From the NCBI GenBank assembly GCA_963784195.1, contig CAWARA010000030.1, positions 62,001 to 126,000 on the forward strand: 64,000 bases of DNA, written 5' to 3'. A model generated the notes under the pieces. That model was not told the origin of the DNA. It did not search any database and was given only the letters and a program-made list of their open reading frames with translations. This DNA is from CAVQAH01 sp963784195 (GTDB taxonomy: Bacteria > Acidobacteriota > Vicinamibacteria > Vicinamibacterales > 2-12-FULL-66-21). The position numbers and the translations under genes are program-made. Shown in pieces: positions 10,111 to 20,308 of this stretch (within the stretch, counting starts at the first letter, position 1; every line of letters starts with the position of its first letter).

Positions 10111-12932
10111 CAGTTCCGCAGTCCTAGAACGATCGACCCGACTCGACCGAATACGGCAGCGCCGCGTTCGAGCCCCGGCACATCGCGCCAGGCGGCGCCA
10201 GCCGTAAAGGTCAGCGGCAGCACGAATCCGACGACGGTATCGAGCGACAGCTCGGCGCCGAACGAGCGCGACGCGTCACGGCGATTGAACGACTCGGTCC
10301 ACGCGTGGCCGAAGTCGGCAAACACCGATCCGTGTAACGTTCGTGCAAAGAGCGGCCACGTGCCGAGTCCGCGCTCGATGCGCCAGAACGGCACGCGGAG
10401 GTCGACATTCACGACGACGGCGTGCTCGCCGGCGACATCGCCTTCGTCGACGCCTCTTAGAAGTCCGATGGCGTCGGAGTCGAAGCCAACGCCCAGCGTC
10501 TGTGTTCCACTTCCCGACGCGCTGAACACCCGTCGCACCTCCTCATCACCCCACGTCGTCGCGCCGGCAGCCCGAGCGGCGAGGACCGCGTGACGAGATC
10601 CAATCGGCACGTATCCCCGGAGGTCGAGTGTCGCTGCGCCGCCGTCGCCATCCGAGCCGAACGCTTCCCGCGTGAACTCGGTACCCAGCGCCAGGTTCCA
10701 GCCGCGTTCCTCGCCGATGGAGTAGCCGTAGGAACGCGCCGTGTCGACCAGCCAACCGCCTCGCAACGCCGCGCGGGTGGCTTCCACTTCGCCGTTGGGG
10801 CCGCAGGTCGAACAGGTGAGCTGATCCGTCGAGACGTGAAACGCGCCGATCAGCGATTGCGACCACCTGACGCGTCGAATTGGCAGGAGGACCCCGGCAT
10901 TCGCTTCGATCGTGTGGGCCTCGCCGTCGCGGAATGGATCGGTGTCGTCCGACACATCGGCAAACAGCGTCGGCCACCAGCGATCGTAGGCATATGCGAT
11001 CTGCCAGTCGGGGCGTGCGCGGGACGTCGACCAGCCGCCCTCGACGCCGTACGCATGTCGTCCGAGCGCATCGTAGCCAGCGGTCGCGGCACCAATGACC
11101 ACCTCGTCGGCATCGGATTCAACCGTGGGCGTCCAGAAGCGGGGAGCGAGGGTCGGCCACGGTGAGTACGGACGGGATTCGATGGCCGGCGGATCGGCGA
11201 GTGGCTCAGCCGCGGGCGTCTCGTCGACTTTCACAGAACTCCATGAGAGAGAACCCGGCGGCATCATGAAGAGATCGTCGCCGTCGCTGGAATACCCGAC
11301 ATACACGAGCGTGCCATCCGCGCCAATCGCCGGTGAGTGCGCGGATGGACCAGTGTCGCGAAGTACCGCGATCGCGCCGGTTTCGAGGTTCACCGAATGA
11401 ATCTCGAAACCTCGAAGCGGAGTGCTCTTGGCAAACACGACGGCGCGGCCGTCAGGCGTCCAGGTGGGCGAGACACTTCGTTCGTTCGGAAAGGACGCCA
11501 GCGTTCGTGCGGAACCGGATACAGCGTCCACCACGACGATCTCGGACTGTCCCAGGAGACGCCGGCGTTCAGCCACGATCGAACGGCCATCAGGCGACCA
11601 CTTCGGTGATGACCAATCGGTGAGCGGATCCGCGTTCAGCTACTGGGGCGTGCCCACCTCACCACGCGCGGGCATCGTCAACGTCGCCAGGCCACGTCCG
11701 TCGGCACGTTGCACGGTGCAGACGATCGTGCGACCGTCGGGGGAAACATCGGGATCGGCCGCACGCGCCTCGCGGGTCAGCCGCCTGACACCATCGCCGC
11801 TGGTCGACACCGCGTAGAGGTCGGACTGCAAGCCCACCTGCTGGATGAGGTCCACTTGATCGAACACCAGCTCGTTGCCGGCAAAACCCACGCGCGAGCC
11901 CAGGTACTTGTCCGCAACCCGCCGGGGAACGTCTTCGCCTGTGGCAATCGACATCAGCGATGGGAAACCGTTCGGGTTCACGGTTGAATAGTAAACACGG
12001 CCATCCGGACCGAACCGCGGCCCGGCAACGGAAAATCCGTGATGCGTCATCCTCCTGGCGAGGAGGGAGTCGTTCGACGAGCTCGTCGACTTCTCTCGTG
12101 ATTCCGCCTCGAACTGCTTCCAGAGATCGCCCAGCGATGCGCCAAAGACTTTTCTGAACCCGAGAAAGCCGAAATACGGCAGGTTGCCAGCCGACGCGTC
12201 AGCCAGCCGCTGGAGCGATTCGTCACCGAATCGCTTCGCCAGATAGTCGTGAAACAGTCCGCCGTACACGTATGGGGCATGTCCGGATGGCCAGGCGATC
12301 AGTCCCCCATTCGCGCGATCCAGGGTGAGAAAGTCCGACACACCCGCAGCCCGCTCGCCAATCATCCTGAAATCGCCGGCGTGAACCCGGCCGAGCCCGG
12401 TGACGGCACTTTCTTCGTAGGTCGCGATCCCCTCGATCTGCCACAACGGCGTGAACAGGTTCGGGAGAAGGAGCGGCATTCGCCCGAAGACGTGGCGAAG
12501 GCCGCCGATCCATCCTCGTGACCGGCTCAGATGAACGACGTGCGTGTATTCGTGGGTGAAGACGAGTCGAAGCCAGTCGTTCGTATTGCCGATCAGGCTC
12601 TCGCCCGTCGGCGCAGCGGCGGTGATCTCGATCAGGTTGAACGGGACAGGAGTCGCCCATCCGTTGGGAAGATCTGACTGGTTGACGAGCACGACGTTTA
12701 TCCGTCCAGCCGGACGGCCGAGACGTTTCGCGATCAGCGCTGACACCTCTTCCGCGATCTCGGCCAGCCGCCGCGCCTGCAGTTCCTCACCCTGATGAAA
12801 GTGAATGTCGAAGTGTTGAGTCGAGATGGTTCGGAATCTCAGGCGGGGATCGTAGCGGTTCGATGCGGTGGCGCTATCGGCGATGCACAGGCTCGCGAGG
12901 AAGACGAGCAGCGTGCGGCGCGCCAGCGTCAT
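10059..12932 (-). CDS. Secreted metallopeptidase-propeller-barrel protein, interrupted by in-frame TAG
   Basis: From the ATG at 12932 (overlapping the stop of the upstream lipoprotein gene) the product has a signal peptide (residues 1-24), then a zinc-peptidase domain with HEYTH at residues 127-131. PD40/WD40-like repeats follow (SPDGRTIV, SPDGRSIV, TPDGRAVV), and the C-terminal ~300 residues alternate as an outer-membrane beta-barrel of the surface-antigen type. The frame is continuous to 10059 except for one TAG at 11642-11640 (codon 431), in the middle of the propeller: ...GTPQ-TAG-LNADPLTDWSSPKWSPDG. The residues on both sides fit the same repeat, so this is one gene with a nonsense codon, a sequence error or, less likely, readthrough. 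The C-terminus runs into a family A repeat. Confidence 0.75.
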
Positions 12933-14470
12933 TGCGGCAGTGCGGCGCTCTGCGCGTTCGGCTTCCGGCGAACATCCTTCAGAAACGTGAACGCGGCGAT
13001 CGGCGAGAGTTTCACGCCGTCGAGATCCGGCTGGTACACGGCGACGTTGGTCTTGTACCACAAGCTCACATACGGCACATCGTCCGCAATCATCTGCTGC
13101 GCCTTCGTGTACAGGGGCCGCCGCGCCTGGTCGTCGACGGCGACCGCAGCGGCGTCGATCAGTCGATCGACTTCCGCATCACGGTAGAAGACGCGGTTCA
13201 GACCGACCGGCGGGGCCTGACTCGAATGGAACACGCGGCGGAGCATGTCCGGATCGGTGACGCCGACGAACTGCAGCGTATACATCTGGAAGCTGCCGCG
13301 GACGACGTCCGCGAAGAGGGTGGGGAACTCACTGGTACGCACGTCGAGAGCGATGCCCACCCGTGACAAGTCGTGCTGAATGGCGGCCGCCTGCACGCGA
13401 TACACCTCCGACGTGGAGGTCTTCAGCGAGAGTCGCAGGCGTGGCTGCGGGCCATCCCCATCCGGATCGGGAAACCCGGCCGCGTCGAGCAGCTTCCGCG
13501 CCCGCTCGGGGTCGTGACGGAAGTCGAAGACGTTCGGTTCGAACGCCCACGACATCGGCGGTACGATGCCGACGGCCACCGACGCGAATCCCCGCCGCAG
13601 GTAGCGAACGATGGCCTCGCGGTCGACCGCGAACCCGATCGCCTTGCGCACGTCGGCGTTGGCGAGAACCGGATCGTGAAGGTTCAACCCGATATAGGCG
13701 TAGTCCGTTCCGGGTGCCGTCTCCACGCGCATACGGCCTTCCTCGCGCAGCTGCCAGATGATGTCGGGGGCCAGGTCGTTGACGACGAGGTCGACCGTTC
13801 CTTTCCGCAGCTCGAGGCCTCGCATCGTGTCGTCCGGTACGACTTTGAGCACGAGACCCGTATTCTCAGGTGCCCCCTCGTAATAGCGCTCGAACGGCGC
13901 GAGCACCAGGCGATCGTCGGGGATGAAGGCGGCAAGCTTGTAGGGTCCCGTGCCGATCGGCTGACGCGCGTTCGCATCGCCCGAGCCGTCCTGCACGATG
14001 CCCATCACGAGGTTCACGGGAAACGACCCGAACGCCTCCTTCATGCGGAACACGACTGTGTATTTGTCGGGGGCATCGACCGACTGCAGCAACTTGTACG
14101 CGCCGGACCGGCCGCGAAAGGCGGGATCGAGGAAGCTGCGGAACGTATAGACGACATCCGCAGACGTCAATTCACGCCCGTTGTGAAAGAACACGCCCTG
14201 CCGCAGCTTCACCGAGTAGGTGAGTGGATCCGGCTGGTCGATCGATTCGGCCAGCTCGGGAACCACGCGCAGATCGTCGTCGATTTGGACCAGCGAATTG
14301 AACAGCAGCTGGTGCGCCTTCTGCGACGCCTCGTCAGCGCCAACGCGCGGATCCAGGTTGAGCGGAGAATTCGCCATCGCGACGACGATCGCGTCGCCGT
14401 CAGCGCGCCCGTCTCCGCAACCGATCGCGGCAAGCGCGAGCACGAGCGCCACCAGCACCCGCGCCCTCAT
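12929..14470 (-). CDS. Peptide/oligopeptide ABC transporter substrate-binding lipoprotein
   Basis: 513 aa, family 5 extracellular solute-binding protein (DppA/OppA type). The N-terminus has a lipoprotein signal with Cys18 in LAAIGCGDG. Family landmarks include LNLDPR..., VPELAESI, YSVKLRQGVFFHNGRELTSADVVYTF and IGTGPYKLAAF, followed by the second lobe. It would capture peptides or similar solutes at the outer face of the inner membrane. No permease or ATPase genes are adjacent, so it must work with components elsewhere. Start and stop overlap both neighbours by 4 bases (ATGA with mutS upstream and with the metallopeptidase downstream), so the three genes are probably co-translated. Confidence 0.88.
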   Translation of the reverse strand: MRARVLVALVLALAAIGCGDGRADGDAIVVAMANSPLNLDPRVGADEASQKAHQLLFNSLVQIDDDLRVVPELAESIDQPDPLTYSVKLRQGVFFHNGRELTSADVVYTFRSFLDPAFRGRSGAYKLLQSVDAPDKYTVVFRMKEAFGSFPVNLVMGIVQDGSGDANARQPIGTGPYKLAAFIPDDRLVLAPFERYYEGAPENTGLVLKVVPDDTMRGLELRKGTVDLVVNDLAPDIIWQLREEGRMRVETAPGTDYAYIGLNLHDPVLANADVRKAIGFAVDREAIVRYLRRGFASVAVGIVPPMSWAFEPNVFDFRHDPERARKLLDAAGFPDPDGDGPQPRLRLSLKTSTSEVYRVQAAAIQHDLSRVGIALDVRTSEFPTLFADVVRGSFQMYTLQFVGVTDPDMLRRVFHSSQAPPVGLNRVFYRDAEVDRLIDAAAVAVDDQARRPLYTKAQQMIADDVPYVSLWYKTNVAVYQPDLDGVKLSPIAAFTFLKDVRRKPNAQSAALPQ

Positions 14471-17109
14471 CCACCCGCCTCCCGCTTCAGATCGGCCAGG
14501 AGAGCCAGGGCCTGCATCGGCGTCAGGTTGTCGACGTCCAGCTCGCGGAGCCGCGCGACCATCGGATCCTCGACGTTCGCCGTCTGAAAAAGGCCAAGCT
14601 GACGGTTGTTTGGACCGCCGCCGCCGGAGAGCGACGGTCGCCCTCCGCGTGACAGCTCATCGCGCTCGAGCCCTGCGAGGATCTCGCGCGCCCGGTCCAC
14701 GACAGACGGCGGCAGGCCGGCGAGCCTCGCCACCTGGATCCCATAGCTGCGGTCCGACCGTCCGGGGACGACCTTGCGGAGAAAGACGATGTCGTCCTTC
14801 CACTCGCGGACGACGACATGGAGGTTGGCGACGCCGGGAAGGGCGTCAGCCAGGTCGGTGAGCTCGTGATAGTGCGTCGCGAAGATCGTCTTCGGCCGCG
14901 CGCGTGCGTTCGACGCCAGATGCTCGGCGACGGCCCACGCCAGGCTGAGGCCGTCGAACGTCGCCGTGCCACGGCCGATTTCATCGAGGATGACGAGGCT
15001 GCGCGCCGTCACGCTGTGCAGGATGTTCGCCGTTTCCTGCATCTCCACCATGAACGTCGACTGGCCGCGCGCGATGTTGTCGGACGCGCCCACGCGTGCG
15101 AACAGTCGATCGACGATCGGCAGTTTCGCCGTGCGCGCGGGCACGAACGAACCGGCCTGCGCCATCAGGCTGAGAAGGGCCGTCTGACGCAGGTACGTCG
15201 ACTTGCCCCCCATGTTCGGACCCGTGAGGATGACGACCTGGTTGGCTTCGCCATCCAGCGTCACGTCATTGGGCACGAACGCGTCAGAGACATGGCGCTC
15301 GACAACCGGGTGACGGACGTCGGTCGCGACGAGCTCGTCGCCGCTGTGCATGAGCGGCTTGGTGTAGTTGTGCAGAGACGCCGCCTCGGCGAGCGCAGCC
15401 AGCACGTCGAGCGACGCGAGACCGCGGGCGGTGTCCTGAACGCGTGGCGCCTCGGTAGCGACCCGTGCCCTGAGCCGGTCGAAGATCTCGATTTCCCGTT
15501 CGAGAATCCGTTCGTCGGCGCCGAGGACCTTCTCTTCGTATTCTTTGAGGCCGGGAGTGATGAAGCGCTCTCCGCCGGCGATTGTCTGCTTACGGTGATA
15601 GTCCGGCGGCACGCTGCCGAGGTTCGACTTCGAGACCTCGATGTAGTACCCGAAGACCCGGTTGTAGCGGATCTTCAGCGACGAGATGCCAGTACGGGCC
15701 CGTTCGGCATCCTCCATCGCGGCAATGTGTTGCTTGCCGGATCGGCTGATCGTCCTGAGCTCGTCCAGCTCGCGATCCACGCCGTCGCGCACGGCGCCGC
15801 CATCGCGCGCCAGCACCGGCGGCTCGTCAGCCAGCGTGCGTTCGAGCTCGTCGCGGAGGTCGGCCAGATCGTCGAGCTCCGCTGTGAGGCTGCGGACGAG
15901 CGGCGCCTGCAACTCCGACAGCAGCAACCTGACGCGCGGCACGATCGCAATCGAGTGACGCAGCGCGACCAGATCTCGCGGGCCTGCAGTGCCGAGCGCC
16001 GCTCGCGCTACGAGCCGTTCGATGTCGTGGACGTTCTTGAGCGTGTCGCGCAGCTTCGCGCGCTCGGTCGAACGGAACGCGAACTCCTCGACGGCGTCCA
16101 GCCGATCCTGGATGCGCTCGAGCGCCACGAGCGGCCGCAGCAGCCAGGCACGAATGAGCCGGCCGCCCATCGGCGTCATCGTCCGGTCGATCTCGTGCAA
16201 CAGCGATCCGCTCTTCCCGCCGTCACTGGCGTCGATCACTTCGAGGGTCTTGAGCGTGGTGGGATCGATGAGCAGGCAATCGACGCCGGCACGGAACGCG
16301 ACTTCGCGGACGTGCGCAAGGTCCACCTTCTGCGTGTCGCGAAGGTACTGCACGAGCGCGCCGGCGGCCGACGTGGCCGCCACGTGACCGTCGAGGCCGA
16401 ATCCCTGCAGCGTCTGCGCCCGCAGCTGGTCGAGCAGCGTGCGGCGCGCCGATTCGCCGTCGAATGCCCATGCCTCATACGGCGTGATGCGCGCGTCGAG
16501 CCGCAGGTCCGCGGCCAACGCGCGGATGTCGTCGAGGCCTGCCGGGACGACGATCTCGCGCGGGCGCAGGATGGCGAGCTCGTCGGCAAGCGCCTGTCGT
16601 CCCTCACGTCCCAGGTACTCGGCTGTCGTGAATTCGCCCGTGGACAGATCGAGCAGTGCGACGCCGTAGCCGGGACCGGGCTGTACCGGGCTCACGCCCA
16701 TGATGAAGGCTGGCTCCCGGGCGTCGAGGTAGCCGGCATCGGTCAGCGTTCCCGGCGAGACGACCCGGACCACCTCACGCCTGACCAGGCCCTTGGCTTT
16801 TTTCGGGTCCTCCATCTGCTCGCAGACGGCGACCCGGAATCCCTTCTTTACGAGGCGGGCGATGTAGCCATCGCCGGCGTGGTGCGGGACCCCGCACATC
16901 GGAATGGCGCCGCCGCTCGAGTCCTTCGAGCGCGACGTGAGCGTCAGCTCGAGCGCACGCGCCGCCGTCAGCGCGTCCTCGTAGAACATCTCGTAGAAGT
17001 CCCCCATGCGGAAAAACACAATCGCGTCGCGATACTGCCGCTTCGCGTCGAAGTACTGCCGCATTGCCGGCGTGGCGCCGGCAGGCTCTGAGAAAACGGG
17101 GGATGCCAT
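14467..17109 (-). CDS. mutS: DNA mismatch repair protein MutS
   Basis: 880 aa from the ATG at 17109; a longer frame to 17160 has no better start. The mismatch-recognition motif FFRMGDFYEMFYEDA (Phe-x-Glu) lies near the N-terminus. The ATPase domain has Walker A LTGPNMGGKSTYLRQ, Walker B LVILDEIGRGTATFDG and the signature ARGQSTFMVEM. MutS binds mismatches and small loops and recruits MutL, which is not in this window. It begins a minus-strand run followed by the lipoprotein and metallopeptidase genes with 4-base overlaps. It is divergent from tsaB; the shared spacer carries AGTATAAC, which reads as a -10-like hexamer on both strands. Confidence 0.97.
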   Translation of the reverse strand: MASPVFSEPAGATPAMRQYFDAKRQYRDAIVFFRMGDFYEMFYEDALTAARALELTLTSRSKDSSGGAIPMCGVPHHAGDGYIARLVKKGFRVAVCEQMEDPKKAKGLVRREVVRVVSPGTLTDAGYLDAREPAFIMGVSPVQPGPGYGVALLDLSTGEFTTAEYLGREGRQALADELAILRPREIVVPAGLDDIRALAADLRLDARITPYEAWAFDGESARRTLLDQLRAQTLQGFGLDGHVAATSAAGALVQYLRDTQKVDLAHVREVAFRAGVDCLLIDPTTLKTLEVIDASDGGKSGSLLHEIDRTMTPMGGRLIRAWLLRPLVALERIQDRLDAVEEFAFRSTERAKLRDTLKNVHDIERLVARAALGTAGPRDLVALRHSIAIVPRVRLLLSELQAPLVRSLTAELDDLADLRDELERTLADEPPVLARDGGAVRDGVDRELDELRTISRSGKQHIAAMEDAERARTGISSLKIRYNRVFGYYIEVSKSNLGSVPPDYHRKQTIAGGERFITPGLKEYEEKVLGADERILEREIEIFDRLRARVATEAPRVQDTARGLASLDVLAALAEAASLHNYTKPLMHSGDELVATDVRHPVVERHVSDAFVPNDVTLDGEANQVVILTGPNMGGKSTYLRQTALLSLMAQAGSFVPARTAKLPIVDRLFARVGASDNIARGQSTFMVEMQETANILHSVTARSLVILDEIGRGTATFDGLSLAWAVAEHLASNARARPKTIFATHYHELTDLADALPGVANLHVVVREWKDDIVFLRKVVPGRSDRSYGIQVARLAGLPPSVVDRAREILAGLERDELSRGGRPSLSGGGGPNNRQLGLFQTANVEDPMVARLRELDVDNLTPMQALALLADLKREAGG

Positions 17110-17181
17110 GGACTCGTGGGCTGGCGGTGAGCCGGTAGGGCGAGTATAACATTGAGCCAATTGAGCTTCGGGAAATCACCA

Positions 17182-17871
17182 GTGCTCGTGCTGTCCCTCG
17201 ATACGACTACTCGCGCCGGAAGCGCCGCGCTGGTCGACCACGGCCGCGTGCGTGCCGAGCTGATCGGGGATGGGATGCTGACGCACGGTCAGCGGCTGCC
17301 AGCCGACCTGATGCGGTTGCTCGAGGATTCCAGGGTTTCCATCGACGACATCGATCTGCTCGCCGTCGCCGCGGGCCCCGGCTCGTTTACCGGCCTGCGA
17401 GTCGGGATCGCAGCCATGCAGGGACTCGCGTTCGCCTCAGACCTCCAGATCGTCCCGGTTTCAGCGCTCGACGCCCTCGCGCGCGCCGGCGCAGACGGCA
17501 ACCGGCCAGTCGCCGCATGGATGGATGCCCAGCGCGGCCAGGTATACGCGGCGCTTTATTCGGCGCACGGCGAGATCCTCATCGAACCATCCTCGCTGCC
17601 GCCTGAAGCAACGCTCGACGAATGGAGCCGGCGAGGCCTTCCGGGCGTCGTACATTTCGTAGGGGACGGCGCCGCTCGATATGCGGAGATCATCGGGCGG
17701 CATCTCGGCAGCAGCAGCGTCGCGGCGGACGTGCCGCCACTGGCCGGCATCATCGGGCAGATCGCGCACGAGCATCCGGAGCGCGCTGTGGCACCCCACG
17801 CCGTCGTGCCGATCTACATTCGTCGGCCGGATGCCGAGCTGGCGCGCCTCAGGAAAGCAGCAGCGGAGTAG
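17182..17871 (+). CDS. tsaB: tRNA threonylcarbamoyladenosine biosynthesis protein TsaB
   Basis: 229 aa from the GTG at 17182, which begins right at the conserved first strand (VLVLSLDTTTRAGSAAL). A TTG at 17152 would add 10 residues but lies almost on top of the -10-like TATAAC at 17145-17150, so the GTG is preferred. The TsaB/Kae1-fold motifs GPGSFTGLRVGIAAMQGLAFA and AWMDAQRGQVYAALY are clear. TsaB scaffolds TsaD/TsaE in making t6A37 of ANN-decoding tRNAs. It is followed immediately by rimI, a very common pairing. Confidence 0.92.
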   Translation: MLVLSLDTTTRAGSAALVDHGRVRAELIGDGMLTHGQRLPADLMRLLEDSRVSIDDIDLLAVAAGPGSFTGLRVGIAAMQGLAFASDLQIVPVSALDALARAGADGNRPVAAWMDAQRGQVYAALYSAHGEILIEPSSLPPEATLDEWSRRGLPGVVHFVGDGAARYAEIIGRHLGSSSVAADVPPLAGIIGQIAHEHPERAVAPHAVVPIYIRRPDAELARLRKAAAE

Positions 17872-17875
17872 GGTG

Positions 17876-18358
17876 GTGGATACGGCGCTGGTGATCGAAC
17901 GGGCGAGCAGCGACGAGGATCTCGACGCGGTTGCCGCGCTCGAAGCCGCGTCGTTCATCAACCCGTGGACGCGCGAGATGCTCGCCCGCGAACTCAGCCA
18001 GAACGAGCTCGCGCGCGTCTACGTCGTCCGTATGGGCGAAGAGCGAGTGGTCGCGTTCTGCGCATGCTGGATCATCGTCGACGAGCTCCACATCAACACC
18101 ATCGCCGTGCGTGACGACCTGCGGAGACGCGGGCTCGCGACCGCGCTGATGCATCACGTGCTCGGCGAAGCGGAGCTCCAGGGCGCCTCACGGGCAACTC
18201 TGGAGGTCAGGCGTTCCAACGAGCCAGCGCAGCGCCTCTATGAAGCGCTCGGGTTCCAGCTGGCCGGCGTGCGGCCCGGGTACTACACGCAGCCGGACGA
18301 AGATGCGCTCATTTTGTGGCGCAATTGCGAGGAAAAACAGGGCGAAGCCAAACCTTGA
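17876..18358 (+). CDS. rimI: Ribosomal-protein-alanine N-acetyltransferase RimI
   Basis: 160 aa from the second of two tandem GTG codons (17873 or 17876), 4 bases after tsaB, with GGAG just upstream. GNAT fold: INTIAVRDDLRRRGLATALMHHVL carries the acetyl-CoA loop R/Q-x-x-G-x-A, and LEVRRSNEPAQRLYEALGF is the RimI signature. In other bacteria RimI acetylates the N-terminal Ala of ribosomal protein S18. Position directly after tsaB supports the assignment. Confidence 0.9.
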   Translation: MDTALVIERASSDEDLDAVAALEAASFINPWTREMLARELSQNELARVYVVRMGEERVVAFCACWIIVDELHINTIAVRDDLRRRGLATALMHHVLGEAELQGASRATLEVRRSNEPAQRLYEALGFQLAGVRPGYYTQPDEDALILWRNCEEKQGEAKP

Positions 18359-18443
18359 AGGGGACGGGGTCTTGTGGTACCTTGCCCGTATGAATGCCCG
18401 CGGGTGATTCTCGAGCGTGAACATATCTTCAAAGGAGGCGGAG

Positions 18444-18692
18444 ATGCCGACAGACTTCGAAGAGCTGAAGCGCAAACTGCTACAGACCGACGAGGAGTTC
18501 CGCCAACTAGCCACTCAGCACCACGACCTCGACGAAAAAATACACAGTCTCTCCAACCGCCATTATTTGTCCGAACCCGAACAAATCGAAGAAGTCAGAC
18601 TGAAGAAGCGCAAGCTCCAGCTCAAGGATCAGATGGAACTGATCCTGCGGCGGCACAGCGTGGCCACCCGGGCCCCGCACCCCGCGCACTGA
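18444..18692 (+). CDS. DUF465/YdcH-like small coiled-coil protein
   Basis: 82 aa from the ATG at 18444, chosen because an AAAGGAGG ribosome-binding site ends 5 bases before it. The protein is highly charged and helical, with the DUF465 pattern: LATQHHDLDEKIHSL, then a linker, then EEVRLKKRKLQLKDQMELILRR, which forms a short antiparallel coiled coil. Function is unknown for the family. It stands between rimI and psd with its own strong translation signal. Confidence 0.85.
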   Translation: MPTDFEELKRKLLQTDEEFRQLATQHHDLDEKIHSLSNRHYLSEPEQIEEVRLKKRKLQLKDQMELILRRHSVATRAPHPAH

Positions 18693-18804
18693 GTTTCGAA
18701 ACCGCCGCACTTGCCGGCCTACACTAGGGCCAGTGACCGAACGTCGGGGTGTGCTGCCCCCGGTCTCTGGCCCTCTGTCATTTTCCGAGGCCCCGTCAGC
18801 GTCA

Positions 18805-19443
18805 ATGCGAATCGATCGTGCCGGAATGCCCTTCATCGCGGCCGCCCTTATTCCGGCTGTGGGCCTGAGCGCCGCAAAGCGGCATGGATGGGCGGCAGCT
18901 TTTGCGCTGCTCGGTGGCTTCTTTGCGTATTTCTTCAGGGACCCGGATCGTCAGATTCCCCAGGGCGCGGGCCTCGTAGTGTCGCCCGCCGACGGTGAGG
19001 TCATGTTTGCGGGACCGGCCGACAAACGCTGGGCGCCGCCTGGCGACTGGCAGCAAGTCACCATCTTCCTGTCGCCGATCGACGTCCACATGAACCGCAC
19101 GCCGGTTGCGGGACGCATCACCCGCATCGAGTACAAGGCGGGCCGCTTCCTTCCGGCTTACGACGAGCGCTCGAACGACAACGAGTCGAACGAGATCACG
19201 ATCGATCACGAAGGGCAGCCGATCGTCTTTCGCCAGGTCGTGGGCATCCTCGCCCGGCGAATCGTCTGCCGCGTGCAGGAAGGGGAGCACCTCGAGCGAG
19301 GCCAGCGCATCGGCCTCATGAAATTCGGCTCGCGAATGGACGTGTTCCTTCCCCTGTCGGCGACGCTGAAGGTGACGGCAGGACAACGCGTAATCGCCGG
19401 CGAGACCGTGATCGCCGTGCTGGGCGGCCACGATGCTCGATAG
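18805..19443 (+). CDS. psd: Phosphatidylserine decarboxylase (short, archaeal type)
   Basis: 212 aa from the ATG at 18805 (MRIDRAGMPFIAAALIP), matching the family's usual start; a GTG at 18733 would add 24 unlikely residues. One or two N-terminal membrane helices are followed by the catalytic domain with SPADGEV, FLSPIDVHMNRTPV and the self-cleavage site LMKFGSRMD, where the Gly-Ser bond is cut to create the pyruvoyl group. It converts phosphatidylserine to phosphatidylethanolamine at the inner membrane. It overlaps the next gene, pssA, by 11 bases, and together they make PE from CDP-diacylglycerol. Confidence 0.93.
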   Translation: MRIDRAGMPFIAAALIPAVGLSAAKRHGWAAAFALLGGFFAYFFRDPDRQIPQGAGLVVSPADGEVMFAGPADKRWAPPGDWQQVTIFLSPIDVHMNRTPVAGRITRIEYKAGRFLPAYDERSNDNESNEITIDHEGQPIVFRQVVGILARRIVCRVQEGEHLERGQRIGLMKFGSRMDVFLPLSATLKVTAGQRVIAGETVIAVLGGHDAR

Positions 19444-20236
19444 CCTTCCACTGCGCCGCCGCAAGAGCGACCGGCCTGCGCGCTTCAAGCGTGGCGTCTT
19501 TCTGCTGCCATCGCTCTTCACCGTCGCGAACCTGTTTTGCGGATACTCGTGCGTCGTGTACTCGACGCGCGGCGACTTCGACACCGCAGCGCTGTTCATC
19601 GGGATCGCCATGGTGCTCGATACGCTGGACGGGTTCTTCGCGCGCCTGACCAACTCGCAGACGGCGTTCGGGGTCGAGCTCGACTCGCTGGCTGATGTGG
19701 TGTCGTTCGGCCTGGCGCCCGCGATCCTCGCGTTCACCTGGGGCCTGTGGCCGCTGAAGCGCCTCGGCTGGGCGGCGGGGTTCATCTACGTCACGGCGAC
19801 CGCCATGCGCCTGGCGAGATTCAACATCCAGTCGACCGCGGTCACCGACAAGCGCTACTTCGTCGGCATGCCGAGCCCCGCTGCCGCCTCGGTCATCGCG
19901 TCGACGGTCTACCTGTATCCGATGGGCATCCGCGATCCGCAGACCGCCTTCCCGGCGCTCGCGATGGTGCTGATTCCGGCGTTCCTGATGGTGAGCACCT
20001 TCAGGTTCCGCAGCGTCAAGGCCATCGACATGGGGTGGCGCCGATCGTACCTGGGCCTCTTCCTCGCCGCGGTGGCACTCGCGCTGATCGCCACGCATCC
20101 GCGCATCGCGCTGGTGCTGCTGTCGTACACCTACCTGGCGTCCGCGCTCATCGGCCTCGCGTATTCGAAGCTGCGGCGCCGCCCACCGGATCAGGCGCCG
20201 CCGGATCCGCAGGCGGGGAGTCCGACGAACTTGTAG
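19433..20236 (+). CDS. pssA: CDP-diacylglycerol-serine O-phosphatidyltransferase
   Basis: 267 aa. The CDP-alcohol phosphotransferase motif DGx2ARx8Gx3Dx3D is complete as DGFFARLTNSQTAFGVELDSLAD. Multiple hydrophobic helices follow, as expected for the membrane-embedded type II enzyme. It makes phosphatidylserine from CDP-diacylglycerol and serine, the substrate for the psd product encoded just upstream with an 11-base overlap. The stop is followed by a three-hairpin element (20243-20308) separating it from the convergent kinase gene. Confidence 0.93.
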   Translation: MLDSLPLRRRKSDRPARFKRGVFLLPSLFTVANLFCGYSCVVYSTRGDFDTAALFIGIAMVLDTLDGFFARLTNSQTAFGVELDSLADVVSFGLAPAILAFTWGLWPLKRLGWAAGFIYVTATAMRLARFNIQSTAVTDKRYFVGMPSPAAASVIASTVYLYPMGIRDPQTAFPALAMVLIPAFLMVSTFRFRSVKAIDMGWRRSYLGLFLAAVALALIATHPRIALVLLSYTYLASALIGLAYSKLRRRPPDQAPPDPQAGSPTNL

Positions 20237-20242
20237 CTGTCA

Positions 20243-20308
20243 CTGACGCGGAGCTGAAGCTCCGCGCTGCTGGTACCAGCGGCGCGCGGCTTTAGCCGCG
20301 CGTCAGCC
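20243..20308. terminator. Family C triple hairpin between convergent genes
   Basis: Three adjacent palindromes: CGCGGAGCTGAAGCTCCGCG (20247-20266), GCTGGTACCAGC (20268-20279) and CGCGCGGCTTTAGCCGCGCG (20283-20302), bracketed by inverted CTGACGCG/CGCGTCAG ends. It fills the space between pssA and the kinase gene, whose stop codon overlaps the end. A bidirectional terminator role is plausible, though there is no U-tract; it may simply be another dispersed repeat. Confidence 0.6.

Noticed and set aside
14818..17091. 757-codon plus-strand open frame opposite mutS
   Set aside because: High GC produces long antisense frames; the translation is Arg/His/Val-rich with no recognisable domain, and MutS motifs on the other strand are intact.
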